A stretch of 13,318 nt of DNA from JAENVT01 sp031370745 (GCA_031370745.1 JANMQX010000208.1:1-13318); one strand, 5' to 3'; positions 1-6,435 are shown, counted from the stretch's first letter. Program-made: numbers and translations. The notes: generated by a model from the sequence alone, not told the origin.

Positions 1-192
1 CCCGCCCGCTCGGCCAGGTAGTCCGCCTCGTCGAAGCCCATTTCGCCACGGTAGCCGCACCAACCGCACCCGCCCACGAAGCATGATCGCGGCTCCGAGG
101 CCACATGGCGCCAGGCTTCTTTTAACGCGAGCGGCGAGTACCAGGTCGCAAGCGACGCCGGTTGTCGCACGGTCGCATCCTTCTGCGCTCAT
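1..192 (-). CDS. Partial Cys-rich hypothetical protein running off the left edge
   Basis: I do not recognise this protein. Read from an ATG at 192 down to base 1, it gives 64 residues without a stop and continues outside the window. The C-terminal half looks coding: G/C dominates the third codon positions, and there is a Cys cluster (C37, C42, C45, with CGWCG at 42-46) of the kind found in small zinc ribbons, followed by an acidic stretch, FDEADYLAERAG. No good ribosome binding site precedes the ATG, and the frame stays open for several hundred bases upstream, as often happens in high-GC DNA, so the true start is uncertain. It lies on the same strand as, and downstream of, a broken integrase, so it may be cargo or remnant of the same element. 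It could also be a chance open frame. Confidence 0.35.
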   Translation of the reverse strand, partial: MSAEGCDRATTGVACDLVLAARVKRSLAPCGLGAAIMLRGRVRLVRLPWRNGLRRGGLPGRAGG

Positions 193-464
193 TTGGTGCC
201 GTTCACTGTCAGCGTCGAGCAGACAAATGCCCACGATGGTGTCCCAGCCGACAAGCGATACACACCCAACGTCGCAGCCGATACGCGAGCAGTTCGGGGT
301 CGATATCGCGCTTTGGCGGGTGCAAAGCCATGTCTGTGTGACTCCGCGAGCGAATAGAAGCGCGGAACGTCTATGCGCTCGCGCTAACCGATCCGCGCCG
401 TCTCGCGCTCCAGACCACAACTGCGAGCAGATTGGGCAACATCGGGTTCGAGAATGGGCTTCGG
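193..464. other. Stretch with no convincing gene between integrase remnant and left-edge ORF
   Basis: Frames are open here on both strands, but they encode Arg/Ser-rich low-complexity sequence with no recognisable domain or ribosome binding site. I read it as decayed mobile-element DNA. No second copy of the tRNA 3' end was seen here, so the partner attachment site, if any, lies outside the window. Confidence 0.4.
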
Positions 465-718
465 GGGGCCTTGGATGAGACGTCGACGCGACCGGCGGCC
501 CACTGCTCGACAAGGTGGCCAACCGTGTCGCGGTCCGCGCCGACGTTGCCACCGGCGGCGAACGACGTCGCGGCTGACTGAGCGGTTCGACGCGACGCAC
601 ATGTGCCGAGCTGTCTCGGCCGGTGCTTGCCGGTCTCGGTGTCGATGCCGTCGACGCGCACGACCCATTTGTCGCGCTGTTGGCGCACCGTCGGTCGGCC
701 TGTTGGCTTCCACGCCAC
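371..718 (-). pseudogene. Truncated tyrosine site-specific integrase, N-terminal fragment
   Basis: This is the beginning of a phage-type integrase that would cut and rejoin DNA at the neighbouring tRNA gene. The start is a GTG at 718, preceded by a perfect AAGGAGG at 724-730 with 5 nt spacing. Residues 1-50 resemble the AP2-like arm-type DNA-binding domain (a basic stretch, then KWVVRVDG, then TGKHRPRQLG). Residues about 68-86 (DTVGHLVEQWAAGRVDVSS) resemble the start of the core-binding domain. Recognisable sequence ends near base 465, and the rest of the 115-residue frame looks like unrelated low-complexity Arg/Ser-rich sequence. Complete members are usually 350-400 residues, so the catalytic domain with its Arg/His/Tyr residues is missing. 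The gene starts just past the 3' end of tRNA-Arg, the usual place for such an integrase. Confidence 0.6.
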
Positions 719-723
719 GGCGA

Positions 724-730
724 CCTCCTT
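724..730 (-). promoter_or_regulatory. Ribosome binding site of the integrase fragment
   Basis: A perfect AAGGAGG on the minus strand ends 5 nt before the GTG at 718. This decides for GTG rather than the in-frame ATG at 739, which lies upstream of this site. Confidence 0.7.
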
Positions 731-750
731 CTGATACATCGCTGATACAT
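731..750 (-). repeat. Tandem 9-bp repeat with 11-bp period before the integrase
   Basis: The unit CTGATACAT occurs twice (731-739 and 742-750), separated by CG, so the copies are one helical turn apart. It lies directly upstream of the integrase ribosome binding site and between that gene and the tRNA. Helically phased direct repeats at this position could be arm-type integrase sites or an operator. That is inference from place and spacing only. Confidence 0.4.
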
Positions 751-756
751 GGGGCG

Positions 757-795
757 AAAAACACCCGAGGACCCAATCCGTTCGGCGGGGTCCTC
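757..795 (-). terminator. Intrinsic terminator downstream of tRNA-Arg
   Basis: On the minus strand GAGGACCC (795-788) and GGGTCCTC (774-767) form a perfect 8-bp stem with a 13-nt loop, followed by GGGTG and TTTTT (761-757). It begins about 40 nt after the tRNA 3' end, the expected position for terminating the tRNA transcript, and would also shield the integrase from read-through. Confidence 0.75.
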
Positions 796-835
796 GTAGG
801 TTATCACACCAGCTAGATCATCACATCCTCAAGAG

Positions 836-908
836 TGCGCCCGGAGGGACTCGAACCCCCAACCTTCTGATCCGAAGTCAGAAGCTCTATCCATTGAGCT
901 ACGAACGC
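836..908 (-). tRNA. tRNA-Arg (anticodon TCG)
   Basis: The reverse complement folds as a 73-nt tRNA. The acceptor strands GCGTTCG and CGGGCGC pair with two G-U wobbles. The D arm follows TA with GCTC...GAGC. The anticodon stem TCTGA/TCAGA closes the loop CTTCGGA, giving anticodon TCG, which reads CGA. The T arm is GGGGG-TTCGAGT-CCCTC with one G-U pair. The discriminator is A and the 3' CCA is not encoded. The gene probably served as the integration site of the element whose integrase fragment lies just downstream. Confidence 0.95.
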
Positions 909-920
909 GTGAACTATCTC

Positions 921-926
921 AGGATA
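921..926 (-). promoter_or_regulatory. Candidate -10 element of tRNA-Arg
   Basis: TATCCT on the minus strand ends 12 nt before the mature tRNA 5' end, a plausible distance for a short leader. It lies within a small inverted repeat (ACTATC-N4-GATAGT, 913-928). No good -35 hexamer was found at 16-18 bp. Confidence 0.35.
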
Positions 927-1003
927 GTCGCAGACCGCCGGTGCCGCGGAGGCCGTGTCCTCGAACAGCCGGCCAGCGATTGCAGTTTCCTGGTGATCGG
1001 CGC

Positions 1004-1020
1004 CCGAGCCGAGGGCTCGG
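1004..1020. repeat. Short perfect hairpin upstream of coxS-like gene
   Basis: CCGAGCC-GAG-GGCTCGG forms a perfect 7-bp stem with a 3-nt loop. No T-run follows on either strand, so it is not a typical intrinsic terminator. It lies in the 222-bp gap between the tRNA and the first oxidoreductase gene, where I found no clear promoter. Confidence 0.35.
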
Positions 1021-1130
1021 TCGACGTCGTTGGCCACCGCGTCAAACCGCTCGCATGTGCACGAGCACCTTGGGATGGGGCATGATGGAGCGCGCGCCAA
1101 AGGGGCAGCGATTCCGAGGGGGGATCAGAC

Positions 1131-1595
1131 TTGAAGATCCACGTCACCGTCAACGGCACGGACCACGAAAGCGATGTGGAACCGCGCACTCTGTTAGTCC
1201 ACTACGTTCGCGAGGCCCTCGGTCTGACGGGCACCAACGTCGGCTGCGACACGTCATCGTGCGGGGCGTGCAGCTTGCATGTCAACGGCGAAGCCGTGAA
1301 GAGCTGCACGATGCTTGCCGTGCAAGCCGACGGCACCGACATCTTGACCATCGAGGGCTTGGCCCACGACGGCGAGATGCACCCCATGCAGAAGGCATTC
1401 ATGGAAAATCATGGGTTGCAGTGCGGCTATTGCACGCCAGGCATGGTGATGGCGGCGACCAGCCTCTTGAAGGAGAACCCGACTCCGACGGAGCGTGAGG
1501 TGCGCCTCGGCCTCGAGGGCAACCTGTGCCGCTGCACGGGGTATCACAACATCGTGCAAGCCGTGCTTGCTTGCGCCTCAGGAGCGACAGCATGA
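1131..1595 (+). CDS. coxS: Small 2Fe-2S subunit of xanthine oxidase/CO dehydrogenase family (orphan pair)
   Basis: The product carries electrons from a molybdenum subunit to an FAD subunit through two [2Fe-2S] clusters in the cytoplasm. It has 154 residues, a normal length. The plant-ferredoxin-type cluster uses C39, C44, C47 and C59 (GCDTSSCGAC...C). The second, C-terminal cluster uses C98, C101, C133 and C135 (CGYC...CRC). The start is a TTG at 1131 with a purine-rich GAGGGGGG at 1116-1123 spaced 7 nt; no ATG fits the family N-terminus. It overlaps the next gene by four bases (ATGA). The GTNVGCDTSSCGAC wording reads more like form II or generic family members than the HWGCDTTNCGVC version in the second small subunit of this window. 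No large subunit is adjacent, so the substrate is unknown. Confidence 0.92.
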   Translation: MKIHVTVNGTDHESDVEPRTLLVHYVREALGLTGTNVGCDTSSCGACSLHVNGEAVKSCTMLAVQADGTDILTIEGLAHDGEMHPMQKAFMENHGLQCGYCTPGMVMAATSLLKENPTPTEREVRLGLEGNLCRCTGYHNIVQAVLACASGATA

Positions 1596-2410
1596 TTCCC
1601 GCCGCCTTCGACTACGTCCGCGCGAGTTCTGCAGAAGAGGCAATCCGCCTGATCGGCGAGCATGGTGACGACGCCAAGTTCCTCGCCGGCGGGCACAGCC
1701 TGCTGCCGTTGATGAAGCTTCGTCTCGCCCAGCCGAGCGTGCTGGTCGACATCGGTCGCCTCAGCGATCTGTCCTACATCCGCGACGCCGGCGATCACAT
1801 CGCGATCGGCGCGTTGACGCGACACATGGACCTCGAAACAAGTTCGGTGCTCGCCGAGCACGTTCCGTTGCTCGCCCATGCCGCCGGCCACGTCGGCGAT
1901 CCACAGGTGCGTCACCGTGGGACGATCGGCGGATCGATCGCCCACAGCGACCCGGCTTCGGATCTTCCTGCCACGACGTTGGCCCTCGGTGCGACGTACG
2001 TGGCTCAAGGGCCGAATGGAACACGCGAAATCGCCGCCGGCGATTTCTTCCAGGGGTTCCTCGAGACAGCGCTGGCCGCAGACGAGATGCTGACCGAGAT
2101 TCGCGTCCCGAAGATGGAGGGTGCCGGGTGGAACTTCCAGAAGTTCAACCGCCGCGCCCAGGACTGGGCGATCGTCGGAGTCGCCGCATGGCGTCGCAAC
2201 GGCCACAGCGGCGTCGGGTTGGTCAACATGGGCTCGACACCCATCCTGGCGACGAGCGTCTCGAACGCTCTTTCGCAGGGAGCCTCGGTCGCCGATGCCG
2301 CCCAATTGGCCGCCGAGGATGCCGAGCCGCAGGGCGACCTCAACGCCACCCCCGAGTATCGCGTGCATCTCGCCAAGGTGCTGGTGCGTCGAGCTCTCGA
2401 AGCCTGCTGA
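1592..2410 (+). CDS. coxM: Medium FAD-binding subunit of xanthine oxidase/CO dehydrogenase family (orphan pair)
   Basis: This subunit holds FAD and passes electrons from the iron-sulfur subunit to quinone or another acceptor. The start is the ATG at 1592, inside the stop of the upstream small-subunit gene (ATGA overlap), with AGGAG at 1580-1584. The protein has 272 residues, slightly shorter than the 289-residue paralogue later in the window. The two flavin-binding signatures are intact: AGGHS at 32-36, followed by LLPLMKLRLA, and GTIGGS at 110-115. A CO dehydrogenase C-terminal flavoprotein region follows. The gene pair is tightly coupled, and a Mo-binding large subunit is absent both between them and downstream, where an unrelated membrane-protein gene begins 38 bp later. 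It may partner with a large subunit encoded elsewhere. Confidence 0.92.
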   Translation: MIPAAFDYVRASSAEEAIRLIGEHGDDAKFLAGGHSLLPLMKLRLAQPSVLVDIGRLSDLSYIRDAGDHIAIGALTRHMDLETSSVLAEHVPLLAHAAGHVGDPQVRHRGTIGGSIAHSDPASDLPATTLALGATYVAQGPNGTREIAAGDFFQGFLETALAADEMLTEIRVPKMEGAGWNFQKFNRRAQDWAIVGVAAWRRNGHSGVGLVNMGSTPILATSVSNALSQGASVADAAQLAAEDAEPQGDLNATPEYRVHLAKVLVRRALEAC

Positions 2411-2434
2411 ATCCAGTTCGACGACTCCTCTCGC

Positions 2435-2440
2435 TAGCCT
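2435..2440 (+). promoter_or_regulatory. Candidate -10 element (TAGCCT) of the PAP2 gene
   Basis: TAGCCT ends 8 nt before the ATG at 2449. Transcription starting 6-8 nt downstream would begin at or next to the start codon, giving a leaderless mRNA. The same hexamer precedes the gene at 12450. No -35 match was seen. Confidence 0.45.
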
Positions 2441-2448
2441 GGTAGGCC

Positions 2449-3444
2449 ATGTCCATAGTGGCCGACCAACCACAGCTCGACCACCGTGTTGCGCTCCATG
2501 CTGTCGTTCCGACCGACTATTTGGCGTGGGTGCGGCGCACTGCGCTGACGATTTTCTGTGTGTACGCCATCGTGTGGACGCGCGACAACGGGATCCTTTG
2601 GGATCGGTTGGGTGTCGCTCGCGCGGTCGCCGTGTTCCTCGTCTGCGCCTTTGTCGGGCGACCTGCACGGCAATGGGGCATGCTGCTGGTCGACGTGTTG
2701 CTGTATTGCGCGATGTGGTACGCGTACGAAACGACGCGCGGCGCGGCCGACGGCAAGATCTTCGGGGTCAAATTCCCCCTGCAGGTCCAAGCGCCGCGCA
2801 ACATCGACCGTTTCATGTTCTTCGGCAACGACCCCAACGTCGTGCTGCAAAATCACTTCTGGAGAGCAAGCGTTCACTGGTACGACAAGGTGGCCTCGCT
2901 GACCTACTTCACCCATTTCATCTTTGTGCCCATCGTCATGGGCGCGCTGTGGGCCACGACGCACCGACAGTGGGCCAGGTTCATGAAGCGCTTTGCGACG
3001 GTGCTCGGTGTGGCCTGCATGCTCTTCATCATCTTCCCGACGGCACCTCCGTGGATGGCGTCGAAGAACTATCACCTCATCCCGCCACTCAGCCGCAGTG
3101 CCGGGCGGGGTTTCACGGCGATGGGCCTGCACGCTGCGGCCGTCAGTTGGAAGAACGCCCTCGACTGGGGCAATGCAGTCGCGGCCATGCCGTCACTGCA
3201 CGCCTCGTTCGCGCTGATCGTGCCAGCGTTCTTCTTGCCGTGGATCAAGCCGCGCTGGCTCAAAGTCGTCGTCTTGCTGTTCCCCGTCCTCATGCTGACG
3301 TCGCTGGTCTACTTGGCCGAGCACTGGGTGATCGACGGGTTGGTCGGCTGGGCCATCGTGGGTGGCGCGTTCGTGTTCTGGAACCGCTTCGAGGACCGTC
3401 AGCGACGCAACCGTGCGCAGCGTGCCCTGGCGGTACTGCGATGA
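2449..3444 (+). CDS. AUR1-type PAP2-family integral membrane protein
   Basis: The 331-residue protein has several hydrophobic membrane segments (about 31-43, 59-70, 77-92, 151-170, 183-199, 252-265, 271-289 and 299-311). Family residues can be seen: PSLHASF at 248-254 with H251, and EHWVIDG at 291-297, giving the H...HxxxD triad (H251, H292, D296) of AUR1-like and inositol-phosphoryl transferase enzymes of the PAP2 superfamily. FPTAPPW at 196-202 is also typical of actinobacterial members. The first PAP2 motif (KxxxxxxRP) is absent, as expected for the AUR1-type branch. It probably acts on a phospholipid or transfers a phosphoryl-alcohol headgroup at the membrane; the substrate cannot be told. 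The gene overlaps the PIN gene by ATGA, so the two are likely co-translated. Confidence 0.82.
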   Translation: MSIVADQPQLDHRVALHAVVPTDYLAWVRRTALTIFCVYAIVWTRDNGILWDRLGVARAVAVFLVCAFVGRPARQWGMLLVDVLLYCAMWYAYETTRGAADGKIFGVKFPLQVQAPRNIDRFMFFGNDPNVVLQNHFWRASVHWYDKVASLTYFTHFIFVPIVMGALWATTHRQWARFMKRFATVLGVACMLFIIFPTAPPWMASKNYHLIPPLSRSAGRGFTAMGLHAAAVSWKNALDWGNAVAAMPSLHASFALIVPAFFLPWIKPRWLKVVVLLFPVLMLTSLVYLAEHWVIDGLVGWAIVGGAFVFWNRFEDRQRRNRAQRALAVLR

Positions 3445-3887
3445 ACCCGCCGTCGACGCTGCTCGATCAGAGCTTCCTGTTGGCAGTGGTCGACGCCGAC
3501 GACGAACACCACGAGCACGCAGTTGAGACCTATCGCGAATTGATCGATGACTTCGTCGCCCAACGGTGCCTGCTCGTCGCGCGCGCCGACCACCTCAAAG
3601 CAGCCGATAGCGCAGATCTGTTCGCTCCGATCGACAAGCTGCATGTCGCCCGCCAGCACCGCACGGCCGCAGCGGCGCTTGTCGAGCGCACCGGTGTCGG
3701 GCCTGACGAGGCAATCACGTTGGTCTTGATCCAGCGCTACCGCGTCCGCAAGCTCGCAACTTTCGACGTGCAGATGATGGCATACGACATCGACATCATC
3801 GACTCCGCCTCGCCACACTCAACCTATGTGGGCGCCGACACGATGGGCGCGACGTCGGCGACAAACCTCGAAACCGAGACGCGCTAG
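3441..3887 (+). CDS. PIN-domain protein, VapC-like putative ribonuclease
   Basis: The start is the ATG at 3441, overlapping the stop of the PAP2 gene by four bases; the same frame is open far upstream, but that part is not coding. The protein has 148 residues. It opens with LLDQSFLLAVVDADDEHH, the usual first strand of PIN nucleases with an invariant Asp (D9). D89/E90 in a DEAIT segment and D109 in LATFD supply the other acidic residues expected for metal binding. PIN domains typically cleave RNA; many are VapC toxins with an antitoxin encoded just upstream. Here the upstream neighbour is a membrane protein, so a toxin role is not supported. The last 25 residues, after the domain, are low complexity. 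Its stop overlaps the stop of the convergent Dabb gene. Confidence 0.68.
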   Translation: MNPPSTLLDQSFLLAVVDADDEHHEHAVETYRELIDDFVAQRCLLVARADHLKAADSADLFAPIDKLHVARQHRTAAAALVERTGVGPDEAITLVLIQRYRVRKLATFDVQMMAYDIDIIDSASPHSTYVGADTMGATSATNLETETR

Positions 3888-4180
3888 CTCTCGTACTGAA
3901 CGGAGGCACGCGCTTCGATCCACGGCCGCACCTCGCCACCGCGGATCTCCTCGTGCCGTGGGTGCTTGTCGTACACGCGCCAATCATCGACACTGTCGAA
4001 CTCGGCGACGATGGCGAAATCGAAGTTCGTCATGTCGGACGCGCCGACATCGCTGCCACATCGGTATGAGCGCACCTCGGGAAGGCCCGCAGCAAACTCC
4101 ATGAGCTGCGCTTTGACAGATGCCACCTGGTCGTCGGGGATGCCGGGCTTCCAACGGAATGCAACAACATGAATGATCAT
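3884..4180 (-). CDS. Dabb (stress-responsive alpha/beta barrel) domain protein
   Basis: The 98-residue product is one ferredoxin-like Dabb domain, which dimerises as a barrel. It opens with MIIHVVAFRWKPG, has LPEVRSYRCGSDVG in the middle, FDFAIVAEFDSVDDWRVYDKHPRH for strand and helix, and ends in RASVQYES. The ATG at 4180 is chosen because the family starts right at the first strand; the open frame extends about 39 codons further upstream without homology. There is no Shine-Dalgarno sequence, but a TACGGT -10-like box lies 7 nt before the ATG, so the message may be leaderless. Members are small stress-induced proteins or, rarely, cyclases; no substrate can be assigned. It diverges from the FAD oxidoreductase gene 58 bp away, and they may share regulation. 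Confidence 0.82.
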   Translation of the reverse strand: MIIHVVAFRWKPGIPDDQVASVKAQLMEFAAGLPEVRSYRCGSDVGASDMTNFDFAIVAEFDSVDDWRVYDKHPRHEEIRGGEVRPWIEARASVQYES

Positions 4181-4238
4181 GTCCACGACCGTAGCGTGCC
4201 TCACGGTAACGTCGCATTCCGACAGGTGGTGAGACCAA
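4181..4238. promoter_or_regulatory. Divergent promoter region between Dabb and FAD oxidoreductase genes
   Basis: The 58-bp gap must hold both promoters. On the minus strand TACGGT (4193-4188) lies 7 nt before the Dabb ATG. On the plus strand TAACGT (4207-4212) could be a -10 box for the oxidoreductase, leaving a short leader with the AGGTGG ribosome binding site at 4224-4229. An inverted repeat ACCGT-N10-ACGGT (4188-4192, 4203-4207) spans the middle and could be an operator for both genes. Confidence 0.4.
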
Positions 4239-5678
4239 ATGGCCGTCAACAACCGTGATGACGACGACGCAATCGACGAATTCCATCTCGACGCCATCGC
4301 CGACGCCGACCCCTATCCATACTGGTACGACGACGCTGACGAGCCCGACAGCAACCCAACGCTGGTGCGCACCGAGACATGCGACCTCTGCATCGTCGGC
4401 GGCGGCTACACCGGTCTGTGGACGGCGATCATCGCCAAGGAGCGCGACCCATCTCGCGATGTCGTCCTGATCGACGCCCACGAGATCGGATCTGCTGCCA
4501 GTGGTCGCAACGGCGGTTTCATGGAGTCGAGTCTGACCCACGGAGTCGCCAATGGTCAGGAACGGTTCCCGCAAGAACTGCCGTTGCTCGAAGAGCTCGG
4601 ACTGCAAAACCTCAACGAGATCGAAGCAGCGATCAAGCGGTACAACATCGACTGCGACTACGAGCGTCCCGGCGTGATCGACGTCGCCACGAGCGACCAT
4701 TCACCGAGCTACCTCGATGAGTTGCACGAGGACTACCAACAGCTTCGATCTCTCGGCCAGCAGGTCGAGTGGCTCGACGGCTCGGCCATGCGCGCCCAGG
4801 TCAACTCGGCGACATACACGGGAGGGCTGTGGCGCATCGACCGCGCCGCGATCGTCGACCCAGCCAGGCTGGTGTGGGGATTGAAGAGCGCCGCCATGTC
4901 GCTCGGCGTCAGGATCTACGAAGACACCAAGGCGACGGCGCTCGACAAAGACGGCGTTGGGGTGCTGATCACCACGCCACTCGGCCGTGTGCGCGCCGGA
5001 AAGGTGGCACTGGCGACGAACGCGTTCAAGCCACTCCTCAAACGGATCAGCCACTACATGGCGCCCGTCTACGACTACTGCATGGTCACCGAGCCGCTTT
5101 CGAATGCACAGCTCGCCGACATCGGGTGGGCGAACCGGCAAGGCCTCAGCGACATCCCCAACCAGTTCCACTACTACCGGTTGACCGAGGACAACCGGAT
5201 CCTGTGGGGCGGCTACGACGCCATCTACTACTGGCGCGGAAAGATCAACACCGAGCTCGAAAGCCGGCCAGAGACCTGGGCGAAATTGAGCAAGCACTTC
5301 TTCACAACGTTTCCTCAGCTCGAGGGCCTCAGGTTCACACACGCGTGGGGCGGGGCAATCGATACCTGCAGCCGGTTCTGTGTGTTCTGGGGCCAAGCCA
5401 TGCAGGGCCGCGTCGCCTATGCGCTGGGGTACACAGGCCTCGGTGTGGCCTCAAGCCGTTTCGGCGGCGAGGTGATGGTTGATCTGCTCGATGGCAAGCG
5501 ATCGCAAGCAACCCAGACCGCCTTTGTCAGGGAGCGGCCGTTGCCGTTCCCGCCAGAGCCGTTCCGGTTCGCCGGGATCCAGACCACCAGATGGTCACTG
5601 AACCGTGAGGATCGCACCGGCAAGCGAAACGCTTGGCTGCGAACCCTCGACAGGATGGGTTTGGGCTTCGACAGCTAG
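4239..5678 (+). CDS. FAD-dependent DAO-family oxidoreductase (PuuB/OrdL-like)
   Basis: This is a 479-residue flavoprotein that probably oxidises an amine or amino acid with FAD. The Rossmann dinucleotide motif is CIVGGGYTGLWTAI (GGGYTG at 54-59), with D79 at the end of the second strand (VVLIDA). It is followed by ASGRNGGF at 87-94, the segment typical of gamma-glutamylputrescine oxidase and related DAO enzymes. The C-terminal flavin-contacting region GYTGLGVASSRFGGE lies near residues 398-412. The N-terminus is rich in Asp and carries PYPYWYDDA at about 25-33, similar to the W/Y-rich lead-in of this subfamily. The ATG at 4239 has AGGTGG at 4224-4229. There are no aminotransferase or transport neighbours, so the substrate stays open. 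Confidence 0.85.
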   Translation: MAVNNRDDDDAIDEFHLDAIADADPYPYWYDDADEPDSNPTLVRTETCDLCIVGGGYTGLWTAIIAKERDPSRDVVLIDAHEIGSAASGRNGGFMESSLTHGVANGQERFPQELPLLEELGLQNLNEIEAAIKRYNIDCDYERPGVIDVATSDHSPSYLDELHEDYQQLRSLGQQVEWLDGSAMRAQVNSATYTGGLWRIDRAAIVDPARLVWGLKSAAMSLGVRIYEDTKATALDKDGVGVLITTPLGRVRAGKVALATNAFKPLLKRISHYMAPVYDYCMVTEPLSNAQLADIGWANRQGLSDIPNQFHYYRLTEDNRILWGGYDAIYYWRGKINTELESRPETWAKLSKHFFTTFPQLEGLRFTHAWGGAIDTCSRFCVFWGQAMQGRVAYALGYTGLGVASSRFGGEVMVDLLDGKRSQATQTAFVRERPLPFPPEPFRFAGIQTTRWSLNREDRTGKRNAWLRTLDRMGLGFDS

Positions 5679-5703
5679 CGCTGCGATGCGCGACGGGGTG
5701 CCG

Positions 5704-6435
5704 TCAGATGGGCGCGACGACAGGACTGGAATCGACAACAGGACCGATGACGGTCGTGGTTGCTACGGCCTTGCCGTCGGCCGTCGACGTGTTGTACGTG
5801 ATCGTGCTCAGTGCACCGCCGACGACCGCGATCTGCAACGCTGCGTCGCCGTCGCCGGGAATCCCGAGTGCGCTGAGTGGCACGGTCACAGCGAGTTGCA
5901 CTGTCGTGCCGTCGTTTCCGGCCACGGTGACCGCACTCGGCGATCTGAGCGCATCGATGGGGTCGACCGCCGGCGGATCGGAGTCGTCGACTTCCCAATC
6001 GCCGTTCTGGGGTTTCAGCCATGTGCCATCGGGCCTGACGACGTAGAACACGAGACCGGACGCGTTGCTGACGGCGACGCGAGCACCATCTGTCAACCGG
6101 TCACCATCGACGGTCAACGCGACGACTCCGTCGATCGTGGCCGTTTGGTTGAAGTGGTAGCCGCTGGCCGTTGCCGCCACCGCCTGCTGCAAGACGGCGG
6201 CACCATCGACCGGTGCCGAGGTTGCGGCAGGAGCCACCGAGGTCGGTGCCACAGTGATCGGCACGTTGGCGGTCGACGACGGCCCTGCACCAGGCGCAGC
6301 GATGCTGACCGTTGTGGCGTTGGCAGCAGCACCACCCACCTGGGGTGAGTTGTTGTCGGAACAACCGCCAAAAACGAGCAGCAGCCCGGCCCCTCCGAAG
6401 AGGAGCCGGGCTGCCTTGTCGTGACTACGGTGCAC
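5704..6435 (-). CDS. Putative lipoprotein, possibly LppX/LolA-like
   Basis: The protein has 243 residues from the GTG at 6435. It begins with a basic n-region (HRSHDKAAR), then a hydrophobic LLFGGAGLLLVFGGC lipobox with C25 as the lipidated residue. A Thr/Ala/Pro/Val-rich linker follows (about 26-80), and then a beta-rich domain with YHFNQTATIDG, a DGTWLKP stretch and PIDALRSP. This layout resembles surface lipoproteins of the LppX/LprG or LolA-like fold; I infer that only from pattern. An ATG at 6480 in the same frame would add 15 Thr-rich residues before the signal, so GTG is preferred, though neither has a ribosome binding site. The GTG overlaps the end of the upstream gene by 11 bp, and the signal-peptide codons coincide with a strong terminator hairpin. 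Confidence 0.65.
   Translation of the reverse strand: MHRSHDKAARLLFGGAGLLLVFGGCSDNNSPQVGGAAANATTVSIAAPGAGPSSTANVPITVAPTSVAPAATSAPVDGAAVLQQAVAATASGYHFNQTATIDGVVALTVDGDRLTDGARVAVSNASGLVFYVVRPDGTWLKPQNGDWEVDDSDPPAVDPIDALRSPSAVTVAGNDGTTVQLAVTVPLSALGIPGDGDAALQIAVVGGALSTITYNTSTADGKAVATTTVIGPVVDSSPVVAPI
6370..6414 (-). terminator. UUCG-capped intrinsic terminator after the secreted-protein gene
   Basis: On the minus strand GCAGCCCGGC (6414-6405) pairs perfectly with GCCGGGCTGC (6390-6381). A T-G wobble and CCTC/GAGG then close a TTCG tetraloop: 15 pairs in all. TTTTT (6374-6370) follows 6 nt after the stem. It begins 10 nt past the TAG of the secreted-protein gene (6427-6425). In the plus-strand RNA the wobble becomes a C-A mismatch, the loop is CGAA and no T-run follows, so minus is the active direction. 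It lies within the lipoprotein reading frame. Confidence 0.75.

Noticed and set aside
909..1100. Coding-like minus-strand frame upstream of the tRNA (contains ERFDAVANDVDRALGSGADH)
   Set aside because: Codon use looks coding, but the frame runs straight into the tRNA gene, its only usable start is a TTG without a ribosome binding site, and no family is recognised. At most it is the remnant of a lost gene.
2121..3440. Long plus-strand open frame upstream of the PIN gene
   Set aside because: It runs through coxM and PAP2 codons in another frame and is Arg/Ser/Pro-rich; only the part from the ATG at 3441 has a domain.
5679..5703. Possible bidirectional terminator between the convergent oxidoreductase and lipoprotein genes
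   Set aside because: The 25-bp gap has only tiny GC palindromes and no T-run on either strand.
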